Of a stretch of DNA of 64,000 nt, positions 1 to 8,134 are shown piece after piece; the stretch's first letter is position 1; every line of letters starts with the position of its first letter. The notes beneath the pieces were generated by a model that was not told the origin of the DNA, did no database searches, and saw only the letters and a list, made by a program, of their open reading frames with translations. The position numbers and the translations under genes are program-made. This stretch comes from UBA6059 sp040222235 (lineage in GTDB: Bacteria; Bacteroidota; Bacteroidia; Cytophagales; Cyclobacteriaceae): the NCBI GenBank assembly GCA_040222235.1, contig JAVKDO010000028.1:1-64000 (forward strand), given 5' to 3'.

Positions 1-472
1 CTTTCATTACTACATCTGCCTCTATCTCTATAGCTCTTAGACTGGCTGTAGAGTCAGTGGTGAAATAGGGGTTGCCAAGACCTGCTCCAAAAATGACAAT
101 ACGTCCTTTTTCAAGATGTCTTGTAGCTCTTCTTTTTATAAAAGGCTCACATACTTGTTCCATCTTGATCCCAGACATCAGTCGAGTATACATGCCTTGC
201 TTTTCTAGAGCACTTTGAAGTGCCATGGCATTGATGACTGTGGCGAGCATACCCATATAGTCACCTTGTACTCGATCTATTCCTGACCGCTCTGCCTGTA
301 CACCCCTGAAGATGTTGCCACCGCCTATGACAATCGCCACCTCTACGCCGGCATCCTTGACTTTCTTGATCTCTTTGGAATACTGCTCCAGCCGTGCAGG
401 ATCTATGCCATATTTGTTATCGCCCATGAGGGCCTCACCGCTGAGTTTGAGAAGTATTCTTTTGTATTTCAT
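1..472 (-). CDS. pyrH: UMP kinase (uridylate kinase), 5' part only
   Basis: Cytoplasmic enzyme that phosphorylates UMP to UDP in pyrimidine nucleotide synthesis. About 157 N-terminal residues of a family usually near 235 are visible; the gene runs off the left edge. The translation begins MKYKRILLKLSGEALMG, the amino-acid-kinase N-terminal strand and phosphate-binding loop, and later shows the glycine-rich run VIGGGNIFRG and GDYMGMLATVINA, both typical of bacterial PyrH. The ATG at 470-472 is chosen because it opens exactly on the conserved KRxLLKLSGE block. A TATATTTG -7 box lies about 43 bases upstream on the same strand. Confidence 0.95.
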   Translation of the reverse strand, partial: MKYKRILLKLSGEALMGDNKYGIDPARLEQYSKEIKKVKDAGVEVAIVIGGGNIFRGVQAERSGIDRVQGDYMGMLATVINAMALQSALEKQGMYTRLMSGIKMEQVCEPFIKRRATRHLEKGRIVIFGAGLGNPYFTTDSTASLRAIEIEADVVMK

Positions 473-514
473 ATGATCTGCTTAATGTCTAGCTAGGTTT
501 TGAGATAAATCCCA

Positions 515-522
515 CAAATATA
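515..522 (-). promoter_or_regulatory. Putative pyrH promoter -7 box
   Basis: On the - strand the bases read TATATTTG, an exact match to the Bacteroidota -7 consensus TAnnTTTG, about 43 bases upstream of the pyrH ATG. No clear TTG was seen at the usual -33 distance, so this is only a moderate call. Confidence 0.45.
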
Positions 523-550
523 TCATTTAGGATTGATTGGTGAAGGAAAA

Positions 551-1048
551 TTAGAACTCCACCAGGATTTGATTTTTCTCAACACTTTCTCCTTTTTTAA
601 TAAGCACTTTGGAGATAGTACCATCAGCTGGAGATTTGATCACGTTTTCCATTTTCATGGCTTCTAAAATCAGTAAAGTGTCTCCTTTCTTTACTTCCTG
701 ACCAGCGGCTAAGGCCACATCTATGATCAGGCCTGGCATAGGTGCCTTTACATCCTTCACTATACTTTTACTATTATGCTCTATGCCGAGCTTCGCTAGC
801 AGTAGGTCCATCGAGTCTTTTACTTCGAGTGAGATAAGCTTACCGTTGAGTTTAATTGTTAGGTGCTTGTGATCAGCGTTTACCTCTACGATTTCAGCGT
901 TATAGACTTTATCATTCTTCAATATTTGGAATCGATGATCACTGAGCTGACTCATATCCCAGTCTTGGGCACTACCGTCTATATAGGTCTGACCATCCTT
1001 CACTTCAGTGATCAAAGCCGTGTCTTCATTAACTATTATTTTATACAT
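551..1048 (-). CDS. Biotin/lipoyl-binding carrier protein (acyl-CoA carboxylase BCCP-like)
   Basis: Carrier that would bear biotin and shuttle carboxyl groups in an acyl-CoA carboxylase. It is 165 residues from the ATG at 1046-1048, giving MYKIIVNEDTALITEV; an in-frame TTG further upstream adds 13 residues and is less likely. The C-terminal 75 residues form a biotinyl domain with the attachment motif EAMKMEN, lysine at about residue 132, and the preceding PMPGLI motif. The N-terminal half resembles the spacer domain of carboxylase carriers. The carboxyltransferase beta gene lies about 39 kb away (40289-41839) and no biotin carboxylase gene is in view, so the complex is genetically split. A role with propionyl- or acetyl-CoA carboxylase is inferred. 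Confidence 0.85.
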   Translation of the reverse strand: MYKIIVNEDTALITEVKDGQTYIDGSAQDWDMSQLSDHRFQILKNDKVYNAEIVEVNADHKHLTIKLNGKLISLEVKDSMDLLLAKLGIEHNSKSIVKDVKAPMPGLIIDVALAAGQEVKKGDTLLILEAMKMENVIKSPADGTISKVLIKKGESVEKNQILVEF

Positions 1049-1215
1049 AATTGCGGGGCTTAAACTTCGTAGTGCATTGTTAATCAATAGTTTTCGTTAT
1101 CTCAATGATATCCATTAGCTAATGATAAACCTTACATCATTTCTTATCAGAATTCTTCACCTCAAGTAAACTTAACTGAGACAATTTTACAAGCTTTGCT
1201 TTTGACCTGCTACCT

Positions 1216-3738
1216 ATGAGTTCCGTATCCCAAATCATATTATTCCTTTTTTCAATACTAACGGCACTACCTGGGCTAGCGCAAAATACCAATAGTGGTG
1301 GTGCTAATCAACTCGAGGTGGAGCTTTACGGCAAAGAGGATTTCCGAGCCACACGGACTAGGGAATTTGATCTGCTCCATACCAAACTGGAGCTAAGTTT
1401 TGATTGGGAAAGACAGTGGGTCAATGGTACAGCCACGCTAGACCTCACGCCTGTCTTCTACCCTCAGGAGGTGCTTATGCTGGATGCAAAAGGGATGCAG
1501 ATCAATGAAGTCCATTTGCCCGGCGGAACAGATACGGTGGAGAAATCAGTCAATTATGAATATGATGGAAGGCAGCTCCTGATCGAACTAGGCCAAACTG
1601 CTGAGCGAGGAGACACCCTTTCGGTAGTAATCAATTATACAGCCAAGCCGGAGGAGTACGCTTCAGAGGGAAGTGAAGCCATTACTGATGACCAGGGCCT
1701 ATACTTGATTAACCCATTGGGTAAAGAGGAGGGAAAGCCTCGCCAAATATGGACTCAAGGCGAGACAGACGGCAACTCGGTTTGGTTCCCAACTATTGAT
1801 AGCCCAAATGAGCGATGTACCCAGGAGATGCTCATTACAGTAGACGATGCATTCAAAACCTTGTCAAACGGGCTGCTCATTTCTTCAGAACCATCAAGCG
1901 ACGGTCAACGCACGGACCACTGGATTATGGACAAGCCTCATGCACCATACTTATTTATGCTTGCGATTGGAGATTTCACGGTAGTGGAGGATGCTTACGG
2001 CAGCATTCCGCTAGAGTATTGGGTGGAGGACGAATACAAGGAAAGTGCAAAGGACATTTTTGAAAACACTCCTGAGATGCTGGCTTACTTTTCGGAGCTA
2101 TTTGGATATCCCTACCCCTGGGACAAGTATGCTCAGGTCGTCGTGCGTGACTTTGTGTCAGGAGCCATGGAAAATACCACCGCCTCTGTCTTTATGGAGG
2201 AGGTTCAGATTGATCAGCGGACGTTGCTCGATTACAATTGGGATTACATTATCGCCCACGAGCTCGTTCATCAGTGGTTTGGGGATCTTGTGACGTGTGA
2301 GTCATGGTCTTACCTTCCGCTCAACGAAGCGTTTGCCAATTACGGTGAGTACCTGTGGAATGAATACAAGTATGGTCAGGATGAAGCTGACTACAGCCTT
2401 CAGGAAGAGTTATATACTTATCTCGCTGAGGCCGAGGAGCAGAAGGTCGAACTGATCAGATACTATTATGAAGATCAGGAGGATATGTTTGATGCGCACT
2501 CTTATTCTAAGGGGGGCCGGGTTTTACACATGCTTCGTTCCTATATCGGCGATGAGGCATTTTTCGAGTCGCTCAGTGTTTACCTATCGGAAAACGAGTT
2601 TTCAGCAACCGAAGTAGATCATCTTCGCTTGGCTTTTGAAGAGGTTACAGGCGAAGATCTGAATTGGTTCTTCGATCAATGGTTTTTTAATCCTGGACAC
2701 CCTCAGGTAGAAGTTGAGCACTTCTATAAGAAGGACACCTTGCACTTAAAACTTATGCAGTTGCAAGACCTAACCATCTCTCCGATCTATAGACTTCCGT
2801 TTTATATCGATATCCACCTAGCGGAGGAAATTGTCCGATACCCAATTGTAATGGAAAACCTCATAGAGGAATATGCTCTGCCCATAGATGAAAAACCTGA
2901 GCTGGTGGTCGTTGATCCAGAAAATCAAATGTTGTGGGAACTCTATCACCCTAAGTCTTTGGAAGAGCTATACTCACAATACTTTAATGGTGGCCGATAT
3001 CTTTTGCGGAAAGAAGCGATTGACAGTATTGCGTCATCAGATAGTGACGATCTAAAGGCGAGTCTTCTTGAAACTGCTTTGTCTGACCCGTACATCAGGC
3101 TACAGGTTGATGCGATCGACTATTATTTGGAGTACCCTGAGTTGTTGACTCCATCAGGCCGACAGACTATTATCGAGATGCTCAATGATAGCACTTCAGC
3201 CGTCCGGTCAAGCGCCCTAAGGCTTCTGACTATCCTGGACTTTCCGAGCATGAGAACTCAGACCTTAGCGGCGCTAGGAGATTCTTCTTATAATGTTGTC
3301 GGTACAGCACTTGCGGCGCTCTATGAATATGATCTTCAAGCCTTTGAATCTACACTAGATAAGTTCAGCGATTATACGAATATCAATGTCGTTATACCCA
3401 TTGCTTCCTACCATAGTGAGCGAGCCTCGGCAGAGGCATTTGACTACTTCAGAACAAAGATTTATCAGGTTGGAAGAAATGATCTCTACTACCTCTTACA
3501 ATATATCAACACCTACCTCCTCATAGCGCCTTCCGACCAACAGCAAGCGATGGCACCATTGCTAGTCAGTCTAGCTCAATCCCATAAGAACTACACAGTG
3601 CGCTTTGCTGCATTGCAAGGCCTATTTCTCCTGATCGACCTACCGGAAATGGAAGACCAAATCAAGCAGGTAATGGAAGCCGAAACAGACCCCCAACTTC
3701 AGGAAATCTACCTCCTTTTTGAAGGCGATTTGAACTAG
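1216..3738 (+). CDS. Secreted M1-family zinc aminopeptidase with HEAT-like C-terminus
   Basis: Predicted to remove N-terminal residues from peptides in the periplasm or outside the cell. It is 840 residues with a signal peptide (hydrophobic residues 5-20, cleavage likely after GLAQ). The M1 signatures are clear: the substrate-anchoring GAMEN at 316-320, the zinc motif HELVH at 348-352, and the third ligand in NEAFANYGE with Glu about 371. A conserved Tyr-containing stretch (SYSKGGRVLHMLR) follows. The C-terminal 250 residues look like alpha-helical HEAT/ERAP-type repeats. The gene stands alone between a divergent carrier gene and the tRNA cluster. The exact substrate cannot be told. Confidence 0.93.
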   Translation: MSSVSQIILFLFSILTALPGLAQNTNSGGANQLEVELYGKEDFRATRTREFDLLHTKLELSFDWERQWVNGTATLDLTPVFYPQEVLMLDAKGMQINEVHLPGGTDTVEKSVNYEYDGRQLLIELGQTAERGDTLSVVINYTAKPEEYASEGSEAITDDQGLYLINPLGKEEGKPRQIWTQGETDGNSVWFPTIDSPNERCTQEMLITVDDAFKTLSNGLLISSEPSSDGQRTDHWIMDKPHAPYLFMLAIGDFTVVEDAYGSIPLEYWVEDEYKESAKDIFENTPEMLAYFSELFGYPYPWDKYAQVVVRDFVSGAMENTTASVFMEEVQIDQRTLLDYNWDYIIAHELVHQWFGDLVTCESWSYLPLNEAFANYGEYLWNEYKYGQDEADYSLQEELYTYLAEAEEQKVELIRYYYEDQEDMFDAHSYSKGGRVLHMLRSYIGDEAFFESLSVYLSENEFSATEVDHLRLAFEEVTGEDLNWFFDQWFFNPGHPQVEVEHFYKKDTLHLKLMQLQDLTISPIYRLPFYIDIHLAEEIVRYPIVMENLIEEYALPIDEKPELVVVDPENQMLWELYHPKSLEELYSQYFNGGRYLLRKEAIDSIASSDSDDLKASLLETALSDPYIRLQVDAIDYYLEYPELLTPSGRQTIIEMLNDSTSAVRSSALRLLTILDFPSMRTQTLAALGDSSYNVVGTALAALYEYDLQAFESTLDKFSDYTNINVVIPIASYHSERASAEAFDYFRTKIYQVGRNDLYYLLQYINTYLLIAPSDQQQAMAPLLVSLAQSHKNYTVRFAALQGLFLLIDLPEMEDQIKQVMEAETDPQLQEIYLLFEGDLN

Positions 3739-3759
3739 TTAATAATTGCTGGCAAATGT

Positions 3760-3789
3760 TTGAATAAATTAAAAAAGCATATAATTTTG
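3760..3789 (+). promoter_or_regulatory. Promoter of the tRNA-Tyr/Gly/Thr-tuf operon
   Basis: A TTG at 3760-3762 and the -7 box TAATTTTG at 3782-3789 are separated by 19 bases, matching the Bacteroidota housekeeping sigma consensus. The bases that follow, GCAATCCCTTTG, belong to a motif shared with the secE and rplC promoters. Transcription would start about 50 bases before tRNA-Tyr. Confidence 0.8.
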
Positions 3790-3794
3790 CAATC

Positions 3795-3825
3795 CCTTTG
3801 AAGAAATGGCTAAAAGCCTCAAAGG
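3795..3825 (+). other. Leader hairpin before tRNA-Tyr
   Basis: CCTTTG (3795-3800) pairs with CAAAGG (3820-3825), and inside it GGCT (3808-3811) pairs with AGCC (3815-3818) around a three-base loop. It lies in the predicted transcript leader between promoter and first tRNA. It may mark a processing site; function is not known. Confidence 0.4.
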
Positions 3826-3848
3826 AAGTTCTTTAAATGTTGATTGAA

Positions 3849-3931
3849 GGGGGGATACCAAAGCGGCCAACTGGGGCAGACTGTAAATCTGCTGACTTAT
3901 GTCTTCGTAGGTTCGAATCCTGCTCCCCCCA
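3849..3931 (+). tRNA. tRNA-Tyr (GTA)
   Basis: 83 bases with a seven-pair acceptor stem GGGGGGA/TCCCCCC, anticodon GTA in the loop CTGTAAA, a long variable arm as expected for bacterial tRNA-Tyr, and a T-loop GGTTCGAATCC. Discriminator base is A. First gene of the tRNA-tuf transcript. Confidence 0.97.
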
Positions 3932-3965
3932 CCGATAAATAGAGGTTATTTGGCCTCTTGCAAAA

Positions 3966-4038
3966 GCGGGTGTAGCTCAGTTGGTAGAGCGACAGCCTTC
4001 CAAGCTGTAGGTCGCCGGTTCGAACCTGGTCACCCGCT
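3966..4038 (+). tRNA. tRNA-Gly (TCC)
   Basis: 73 bases. The acceptor stem GCGGGTG pairs with CACCCGC, the anticodon loop CTTCCAA gives TCC, the D-loop has AGCTCAGTTGGTAGAGC and the T-loop GGTTCGAACC. It lies 34 bases after tRNA-Tyr. Confidence 0.97.
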
Positions 4039-4044
4039 CTTTTG

Positions 4045-4116
4045 GCCGATGTAGCTCAGAGGTAGAGTACTTCCTTGGTAAGGAAGGGGTCACGGGTTCA
4101 ATTCCCGTCATCGGCT
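4045..4116 (+). tRNA. tRNA-Thr (GGT)
   Basis: 72 bases. The acceptor stem GCCGATG pairs with CATCGGC, the anticodon loop TTGGTAA gives GGT and the T-loop is GGTTCAATTCC. It lies 6 bases after tRNA-Gly and about 120 bases before tuf, the classical tRNA-tufB arrangement. Confidence 0.97.
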
Positions 4117-4239
4117 CAGTAAAGATGTTGATGAAGGGGTAGTAATAGTGGTGGTTTGCTTGTAGTTAGAGCATCCCATTTAAGTATAAGATTAGAATAA
4201 GTAATAAATAAATTAGTTAAACAATAAGCGATTTTAGAT

Positions 4240-5427
4240 ATGGCTAAGGAAACCTTTGACCGATCAAAACCACACGTTAACATTGGAACTATTGGGCACG
4301 TTGACCATGGCAAGACTACATTGACTGCCGCGATTAGCAAAGTGCTTGCTGATAAGGGCCTTGCTGACGTGAAAGACTTTTCTTCAATTGACAATGCTCC
4401 TGAGGAAAAAGAAAGAGGTATTACAATTAATACTGCTCACATTGAATACCAGACAGAGAAGCGTCACTACGCTCACGTTGACTGTCCTGGTCACGCTGAC
4501 TATGTAAAGAACATGGTAACTGGTGCTGCTCAGATGGACGGTGCGGTTTTGGTAGTTGCGGCTACTGATGGGCCTATGCCACAAACTAGAGAGCATATCC
4601 TTCTTGCTCGCCAGGTAGGAGTTCCTTCTCTTGTTGTTTTCATGAATAAAGTTGACTTGGTTGACGATCCAGAATTGTTGGAGCTTGTTGAGATGGAAGT
4701 CAGAGAATTGCTTTCTTTCTATGACTACCCTGGTGATGACATTCCTGTTATCCAAGGTTCAGCTCTTGGTGCGTTAAACGGCGAAGCGGAGTGGGTGGAA
4801 AAGGTAATGGAATTGATGAATGCTGTTGATGACTATATCCCTCTTCCAGAAAGATTGATTGACAAAGATTTCTTGATGCCAGTCGAGGACGTATTTTCTA
4901 TCACGGGTAGAGGTACAGTTGCTACAGGCAGAATTGAAAGAGGCGTAACTAACACTGGTGATGCAGTTGATATCATCGGTATGGGTGCTGAGAATTTGAA
5001 ATCTACCATTACTGGCGTTGAGATGTTTCGTAAGATTCTTGACAGAGGTGAAGCAGGTGATAACGTTGGTCTTTTGCTTAGAGGTATTGAAAAAGCTCAG
5101 ATCAAGAGAGGTATGATTATCTGTAAGCCAGGTTCCGTTACTCCTCACCAGCATTTCAAAGCTGAGGTATATGTACTTTCCAAAGAAGAAGGTGGGCGTC
5201 ATACTCCATTCTTCAACAAGTACAGACCACAGTTTTACTTGAGAACAACTGACGTAACTGGAGAGATAATGCTTCCTGAGAATGTTGAAATGGTAATGCC
5301 TGGTGACAATATCACTATTGAGGTGAATCTGATCAACAAAGTAGCATTAGAAAAAGGTCTACGATTCGCGATTCGCGAAGGCGGTAGAACTGTAGGTGCG
5401 GGTCAGGTGACTGAAATTCTCGATTAA
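4240..5427 (+). CDS. tuf: Translation elongation factor Tu
   Basis: GTPase that delivers aminoacyl-tRNA to the ribosome. It is 395 residues, full length. The GTP-binding motifs are visible: G1 GHVDHGKT near residue 20, G2 region RGITINTAH, G3 DCPGHADY and G4 NKVD; the beta-barrel domains 2 and 3 follow (GRGTVATGRIERG, RTVGAGQVTEI). It is the only tuf in view and shares a transcript with three tRNAs upstream. A strong hairpin terminator follows 16 bases after the stop. Confidence 0.99.
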   Translation: MAKETFDRSKPHVNIGTIGHVDHGKTTLTAAISKVLADKGLADVKDFSSIDNAPEEKERGITINTAHIEYQTEKRHYAHVDCPGHADYVKNMVTGAAQMDGAVLVVAATDGPMPQTREHILLARQVGVPSLVVFMNKVDLVDDPELLELVEMEVRELLSFYDYPGDDIPVIQGSALGALNGEAEWVEKVMELMNAVDDYIPLPERLIDKDFLMPVEDVFSITGRGTVATGRIERGVTNTGDAVDIIGMGAENLKSTITGVEMFRKILDRGEAGDNVGLLLRGIEKAQIKRGMIICKPGSVTPHQHFKAEVYVLSKEEGGRHTPFFNKYRPQFYLRTTDVTGEIMLPENVEMVMPGDNITIEVNLINKVALEKGLRFAIREGGRTVGAGQVTEILD

Positions 5428-5443
5428 TAAATATTATTCCATG

Positions 5444-5480
5444 AACACGCTCTGAAAATTCTTCAGAGCGTGTTTGTTTT
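5444..5480 (+). terminator. Terminator after tuf
   Basis: A perfect 13-pair stem (5444-5456 with 5462-5474), AACACGCTCTGAA and its complement, around a five-base loop, followed by a T-rich run TGTTTT. The last stem bases overlap the TTG of the next promoter. Confidence 0.9.
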
Positions 5481-5502
5481 AAATGGAATTTATCTACCTT
5501 TG
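5474..5502 (+). promoter_or_regulatory. Promoter of tRNA-Trp-secE-nusG-rpl operon
   Basis: A TTG at 5474-5476 lies 18 bases before the -7 box TACCTTTG (5495-5502). The next bases GCAGTCCTTTTG match the extended motif of the tRNA and rplC promoters. The -33 element sits on the foot of the tuf terminator. Confidence 0.8.
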
Positions 5503-5539
5503 CAGTCCTTTTGGGCTGCCGTTTTATAATTAGAGTTAT

Positions 5540-5612
5540 ACGGGTGTGGCTCAATTGGTAGAGTAGCGGTCTCCAAAACCGTTGGTTGGGGGTTCGAGTC
5601 CCTCCTCCCGTG
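5540..5612 (+). tRNA. tRNA-Trp (CCA)
   Basis: 73 bases. The acceptor stem is ACGGGTG with CTCCCGT, carrying one U-U mismatch at the sixth pair. The anticodon loop CTCCAAA gives CCA, and the T-loop is GGTTCGAGTCC. It precedes secE by 19 bases, the tRNA-Trp-secE-nusG order common in bacteria. Confidence 0.95.
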
Positions 5613-5631
5613 CTATATTAATTGGTTGGAT

Positions 5632-5823
5632 ATGCAGAAATTAGTGGAGTTTTTTAAAGAGTCTTATGATGAAATGCTTCATAAGGTTACATGGTCGAAG
5701 TACAGCGATCTGCAAAGCAGTTCTGTGCTTGTGCTTGTAGCTTCTTTGATTTTTGCATTGTTGATTGGTCTGATTGATTTGGTGTTTGAAAACTCAATGA
5801 GTTGGTTTTATAACGCGTTTTAA
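5632..5823 (+). CDS. secE: Preprotein translocase subunit SecE
   Basis: Small essential subunit of the SecYEG channel in the inner membrane. It is 63 residues from the ATG at 5632; an in-frame TTG two codons earlier is less likely. There is an amphipathic N-terminal helix (VEFFKESYDEMLHKVTWSKY) and one membrane segment at about residues 30-55. This is the short single-span form found in most bacteria, unlike the three-span E. coli protein. It is followed 15 bases later by nusG. Confidence 0.95.
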   Translation: MQKLVEFFKESYDEMLHKVTWSKYSDLQSSSVLVLVASLIFALLIGLIDLVFENSMSWFYNAF

Positions 5824-5838
5824 GAAAGACTGATAACG

Positions 5839-6390
5839 ATGGACTTGAATTGGTATGTGGTACGGGCCGTGAGTGGCCAAGAGAAGAAGGTGAAGAGTTA
5901 CCTGGAAAATGAAATCTCTCGAAAGAGTTTAGAAGATTACATTCCTCAGGTATTGATACCAGCTGAGAAGGTGTACGAGATGCGTAACGGTAAGAAGCGC
6001 GTGCGAGAAAGAAATTTCTTCCCTGGCTATGTACTTGTGTCTGCTGACCTTTCTCATGGAGAAGCACAACATACTGTTACTAATATACCTGGTGTTATTG
6101 GCTTTTTGGGTTCGGGCACTGGAGGTTCTAAGGTACCAATTCCCTTGAGACAAGCTGAAGTGAATAGAATCCTTGGAAAGGTTGATGAGGCTGAAGAGTA
6201 CGAGGAGCAGTTAGAAACCCCTTTTATTGTTGGAGAATCCGTCAAAGTCATGGATGGCCCTTTCAGTGGATTTACAGGAACTGTTGAGGAAGTTTTTGAG
6301 GAGCGTAAGAAGCTCAATGTAATGGTAAAAATCTTCGGCAGGAATACACCAGTAGAGTTAAATTATTTCCAAGTAGAAAAACAAGATTAG
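5839..6390 (+). CDS. nusG: Transcription termination/antitermination factor NusG
   Basis: Elongation factor that binds RNA polymerase and links it to Rho or the ribosome. It is 183 residues. The NGN domain (residues 1-115) starts WYVVRAVSGQEKKVKSYLE and includes RNFFPGYVLV; the KOW domain at about 130-180 shows VKVMDGPFSGFTGTVEEV. Length and order are those of ordinary bacterial NusG. It sits between secE and rplK with short spacers, so it is part of the same transcript. Confidence 0.98.
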   Translation: MDLNWYVVRAVSGQEKKVKSYLENEISRKSLEDYIPQVLIPAEKVYEMRNGKKRVRERNFFPGYVLVSADLSHGEAQHTVTNIPGVIGFLGSGTGGSKVPIPLRQAEVNRILGKVDEAEEYEEQLETPFIVGESVKVMDGPFSGFTGTVEEVFEERKKLNVMVKIFGRNTPVELNYFQVEKQD

Positions 6391-6397
6391 CAAGAAG

Positions 6398-6847
6398 ATG
6401 GCTAAAGAAATTAGCGGATACCTTAAACTGCAAGTACGTGGAGGCCAGGCTAACCCCTCTCCACCTGTAGGTCCGGCCCTTGGTAGTAAGGGTTTGAATA
6501 TCATGGAGTTCTGCAAGCAGTTCAATGCAAGAACTCAGGAGAAGCAAGGTCAGGTTTTACCTGTATTAATCTCCATTTTCACTGATAAGTCATTCGAGTT
6601 TGTTGTAAAGACACCTCCTGCGGCTGTAATGATCATGGAAGCTTCCAAAGTGAAGAAAGGGTCTGCTGAGCCAAATCGTCTTAAGGTTGGTTCAATCACT
6701 TGGGATCAAATAAAAACAATCGCTGAGACTAAGATGCCTGATTTGAATGCATTTACTATCGAGTCTGCTATGAGAATGGTGGCTGGTACAGCTAGAAGCA
6801 TGGGTATTAGAGTCAAAGGAACTGCGCCTTGGGCGGCAGCTAATTAA
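6398..6847 (+). CDS. rplK: 50S ribosomal protein L11
   Basis: Component of the GTPase-associated centre of the large subunit. It is 149 residues, slightly longer than the usual 141. The N-terminal block GGQANPSPPVGPALGSKGLN, the binding region for thiopeptide antibiotics together with 23S RNA, is intact. The C-terminal RNA-binding domain ends in ARSMGIRVKG. It starts 8 bases after nusG. Confidence 0.98.
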   Translation: MAKEISGYLKLQVRGGQANPSPPVGPALGSKGLNIMEFCKQFNARTQEKQGQVLPVLISIFTDKSFEFVVKTPPAAVMIMEASKVKKGSAEPNRLKVGSITWDQIKTIAETKMPDLNAFTIESAMRMVAGTARSMGIRVKGTAPWAAAN

Positions 6848-6854
6848 TAGGGTC

Positions 6855-7553
6855 ATGGCAAGAGAGACAAAAAGTCAAAAAGAGGCAGTAGGTAAGTTTG
6901 ATCTTACTAAAGAGTATTCTATCGACGATGCATCATCAATGATTAAGGATATTTCTTTCACAAAGTTTGATGCATCGGTTGATCTGGACATTAGACTAGG
7001 TGTTGACCCTAGGAAAGCTGACCAAATGGTAAGAGGTGTGGTAGCCCTACCACACGGTACGGGTAAGAAAGTGCGTGTGCTTGTACTTTGTACTCCTGAT
7101 AAGGAAGAAGAAGCTAAGGCTGCTGGTGCTGACTATGCAGGTCTTGATGAGTACATCACTAAGATAGAAGGTGGCTGGACAGATATTGATGTTATTATCA
7201 CTATGCCAACTGTGATGGCTAAGGTAGGTAAGTTAGGAAGAGTCCTAGGACCTAGAGGGCTTATGCCAAATCCGAAGGCCGGTACTGTTACTTTGGATGT
7301 GGCGAAAGCTGTGACTGATGTCAAGGCTGGTAAGATCGACTTCAAAGTAGACAAGTTCGGAATCATTCACGCGAGTATCGGTAAAGTCTCGTTTTCTGCT
7401 GAACAGTTAAGAGCAAATGCGCTAGAAGTAATCAATACCATTAGCAAGCTTAAGCCTGCTTCTGCGAAGGGTACTTATTTCAGAAGTATTTATGTGTCTA
7501 GCACAATGAGTAAGAGTATTCAAGTTGATAAAAGCACCCTTGCAGGTATTTAA
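6855..7553 (+). CDS. rplA: 50S ribosomal protein L1
   Basis: Protein of the L1 stalk near the exit site and, in many bacteria, a translational repressor of its own operon. It is 232 residues with the signature GPRGLMPNPKAGTVT in the middle and the usual two-domain fold. It starts 8 bases after rplK and ends 3 bases before rplJ. No L1-binding leader was identified with confidence. Confidence 0.98.
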   Translation: MARETKSQKEAVGKFDLTKEYSIDDASSMIKDISFTKFDASVDLDIRLGVDPRKADQMVRGVVALPHGTGKKVRVLVLCTPDKEEEAKAAGADYAGLDEYITKIEGGWTDIDVIITMPTVMAKVGKLGRVLGPRGLMPNPKAGTVTLDVAKAVTDVKAGKIDFKVDKFGIIHASIGKVSFSAEQLRANALEVINTISKLKPASAKGTYFRSIYVSSTMSKSIQVDKSTLAGI

Positions 7554-7555
7554 TC

Positions 7556-8089
7556 ATGACGAAAGAAGATAAACTATCGATAATTAACGAACTCTCTGAT
7601 AAGTTAAAAGAGACGACTCACTTTTATGTGACAGATACGTCTGGTTTGACTGTAGCTGAAATCAATGATTTCCGTGGAAAGTGTTTTGAGAAGGGTATCG
7701 AATATAGAGTTGTTAAAAACACGCTTATTAAGAAAGCGTTGGACAAGCTCGAAGCTGATTTTACTCCATTCTATGATGAAGGAGTTTTGAAGGGCTTTTC
7801 AGGGATTATGTTTTCTAATGAAAATGCCAATTCTCCAGCTAAGATTTTAAAAGAATATAAGAAAAAGGGCAAGGATGGAAATCCTAGTCTAAAGGCTGCT
7901 TCCATAGATTACGATCTTTTCATTGGTGCTGAACAACTTGAGACATTGAGCAGTCTTAAGTCTAAGCAAGAACTCATTGGAGAGGTTATAGGTTTGTTGC
8001 AATCTCCAGTAAGCAATGTGATGGGTTCTCTGATGAGTGGTCAGCACAAGCTAGCGGGTATTGTAAAGACCTTGCAAGAACGCTCATAA
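7556..8089 (+). CDS. rplJ: 50S ribosomal protein L10
   Basis: Stalk base protein that anchors L7/L12 dimers. It is 177 residues. The N-terminal RNA-binding domain contains FRGKCFEKGIEYRVVKNTLIKKAL, and the C-terminal helix that binds L12 dimers is present. It starts 2 bases after rplA, which suggests translational coupling. Confidence 0.97.
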   Translation: MTKEDKLSIINELSDKLKETTHFYVTDTSGLTVAEINDFRGKCFEKGIEYRVVKNTLIKKALDKLEADFTPFYDEGVLKGFSGIMFSNENANSPAKILKEYKKKGKDGNPSLKAASIDYDLFIGAEQLETLSSLKSKQELIGEVIGLLQSPVSNVMGSLMSGQHKLAGIVKTLQERS

Positions 8090-8134
8090 TTCGATTTGAT
8101 TTAAAGTTATTCACATTCTTAATTAATTAATAAA

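Noticed and set aside
1049..1087. TTG start giving 13 more residues to the biotin carrier
   Set aside because: ATG at 1048 opens directly on the conserved N-terminus; the extension has no supporting signal.
3806..3847. 13-codon leader peptide before tRNA-Tyr
   Set aside because: No ribosome-binding site, and such a short frame is expected by chance; kept only as part of the leader observation.
4116..5202. Three - strand frames over the tRNA-Thr/tuf region
   Set aside because: They overlap a tRNA and EF-Tu and have no recognisable features.
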